From the NCBI RefSeq assembly GCF_007097525.1, contig NZ_VKDD01000003.1, forward strand, positions 248,001 to 312,000: DNA of 64,000 nucleotides. The letters run 5' to 3'. The first letter of the stretch is position 1, and every line of letters starts with the position of its first letter. The notes beneath the pieces were generated by a model. It was not told the origin of the DNA and searched no databases. It worked only from the letters and a program-made list of their open reading frames with translations. The translations under genes and the position numbers were made by a program. Origin of the DNA: Thalassomonas sp. M1454. Its GTDB lineage: Bacteria > Pseudomonadota > Gammaproteobacteria > Enterobacterales > Alteromonadaceae. This document shows, one piece after another, positions 62,939 to 64,000 of this stretch.

Positions 62939-64000
62939 CTATTTAAAAGTAGCATTGCGTTTTTCGGATAAGCTTTTCTTTCCTTCAAGATTTAATAAAC
63001 CGTAATCATTCGTATTTTTCCAAGCATCTTGATGGTTACTTAAATCAAAAAGACTTACATGATTAATTCTAGGATAAATAAAGGCCCCTATCTCATCTTC
63101 CGTAACCATAAAGTCATTATTCTGATCATAGCCCAAAGTAGAATATTCCATAACTAACGCTTTACCGTTATCATCAACAGAAATCACTTCCCAAGTACGG
63201 TGACGCCTAAGGCCGTCATCATTAAACCTTAAGTTGATAATATTTTCACTCTTATCCCAGGTCCAACGATTATCACCTAAATTATAATGGTCAACATCAA
63301 TATCATCGTAATTTTCTCCAGCTAAGATACCTGAAACACCACGTCTTAATGTGCCATCTTCTTTAAATTGATATCCCCAAATAGCATCTAAAGTGGGTAA
63401 ATCACCCTGCCAATTTCCTTCTAAATAGCCATTAATATTGGCTAGTTGTATTTGTGGTAATTCAGTTACTAAATTATTAACTAACTTAAGGTATGTATTA
63501 TCAAACTTTGCCATTTGAGCTACGAATAGGGATTTAACTTGATTATCTACAAGCTCCTCTGTGTAGGCTAAATATAGGTTATCTTCTTTTTGAATTGGTT
63601 TTATAACAAACTTTAAATTATCTGATGTTAAATTAATAGAGCCATTTTCTAAGCTATAATCGTAAGTAACACCACTTTCTCTTGCTATCGCCTTACCATT
63701 TGAAAATGTTAAAACTTGAGCTATAAATGATTCTGTCGATTCTTGTAAATTACTGTAATCATAAACCTCTGCATTAAAGTGCAGAACCCAATCCCCCTCA
63801 ATATTATCAGCAGTTATAGTATCTAAAGAAACCTCGGCTGTAGGTAATAAATTTAATGTTGCTGTCGTTGCTTCTGTAGCGATAGGGTTTTCACTGTTCC
63901 AACCGATTCCATCAGGCATAATAAGTTGACGTTGGTATTCACCCTCGACGAATACTTTATATGTCTCAGGCGTCTTACTTAATATGGTATATTTTTTATT
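62939..64000 (-). CDS. unrecognised exported-type protein, 5' end outside window
   Basis: The frame stays open to the right edge of the window, so the N-terminus is missing; an internal Met lies at 63919. The visible 353 residues contain two lipocalin-like openings (NIEGDWVLHFNAE and YLEGNWQGDLPTLDAIWGYQF), beta strands and a DQNNDFMVTEDEIGAF stretch that resembles an EF-hand-like calcium loop. The end is LSEKRNATFK. I do not recognise a family; a cell-surface or secreted multi-domain protein is a guess. Confidence 0.6.
   Translation of the reverse strand, partial: NKKYTILSKTPETYKVFVEGEYQRQLIMPDGIGWNSENPIATEATTATLNLLPTAEVSLDTITADNIEGDWVLHFNAEVYDYSNLQESTESFIAQVLTFSNGKAIARESGVTYDYSLENGSINLTSDNLKFVIKPIQKEDNLYLAYTEELVDNQVKSLFVAQMAKFDNTYLKLVNNLVTELPQIQLANINGYLEGNWQGDLPTLDAIWGYQFKEDGTLRRGVSGILAGENYDDIDVDHYNLGDNRWTWDKSENIINLRFNDDGLRRHRTWEVISVDDNGKALVMEYSTLGYDQNNDFMVTEDEIGAFIYPRINHVSLFDLSNHQDAWKNTNDYGLLNLEGKKSLSEKRNATFK

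Noticed and set aside
1-64000. CRISPR array, insertion sequence, prophage or integron
   Set aside because: No regular spacer-repeat pattern, no transposase or integrase frame and no attachment-type direct repeats at tRNA ends were found.

Overview
The window looks like chromosome of a low-GC marine gammaproteobacterium of the Alteromonadales, most likely Colwelliaceae (Colwellia/Thalassotalea-like). This is inferred from gene order (rsmE-gshB-yqgE, pilT/pilU-yggS-proC-yggT-rdgB-hemW, tadA-mltF-purL), from the Arc system (arcA with a free-standing HPt protein), from small Gammaproteobacteria-restricted families (DUF2956, DUF2960, DUF3010, YggN, DUF4426) and from AT-rich codon use. No prophage, insertion sequence, CRISPR array, rRNA or tRNA gene is visible. 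Both ends cut a gene: a BarA-like hybrid kinase at the left, and an unrecognised exported-type protein at the right.

Layout. 1-14.6 kb is core housekeeping: the 3' end of barA, acpS, yqgE, gshB, rsmE, metK (behind a triple MetJ-type operator), pilU/pilT, then divergently yggS-proC-yggT-DUF4426-rdgB-hemW-tadA, and mltF convergent with tadA. 14.7-18.7 kb is purL with a long leader hairpin. 18.8-28.8 kb is a mixed segment: a small beta-barrel-like gene between two identical palindromes, an MFS transporter, an iodotyrosine-deiodinase-like flavoprotein, a cyclophilin, AcpH, a GNAT enzyme, an RraB-like protein, an S9 peptidase and an esterase. 29-41 kb holds lipoproteins, a DUF4097 protein, cinA, yggN-like, a GST, small acidic or Cys-rich proteins, a DUF885 lipoprotein, a ThrE-type exporter and an NRDE protein. 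41-45.5 kb carries SDR, amidohydrolase, enolase-superfamily and class II aldolase genes suggesting sugar-acid catabolism. 45.6-47 kb has an L,D-transpeptidase facing an Lpp-like lipoprotein. 47-51.4 kb is putR/putA. 51.5-55.1 kb is a zinc-uptake module behind a perfect Zur box. 56-58.7 kb is a lysine-riboswitch operon (dapA, an AstE/AspA-like hydrolase and a frameshifted DUF2956 gene). 59-62.8 kb has rsmC, arcA, an HptA-like protein and folE2.

The most informative systems are these. (1) The Zur-controlled zinc module: a small Cys/His exported protein, an outer-membrane barrel with His/Glu-rich tracts, a ZnuA-type binding protein and a ZnuB-type permease, with no ATPase gene beside them. (2) The lysine riboswitch in front of dapA and an M14 deacylase. 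(3) The broken DUF2956 frame, whose A7 tract is exactly a -1 slippery heptamer. (4) A bacterial iodotyrosine-deiodinase homologue with its complete Glu/Tyr/Lys lid triad. (5) arcA and hptA as convergent neighbours. All family assignments come from reading the sequence and from memory; no database search was run.
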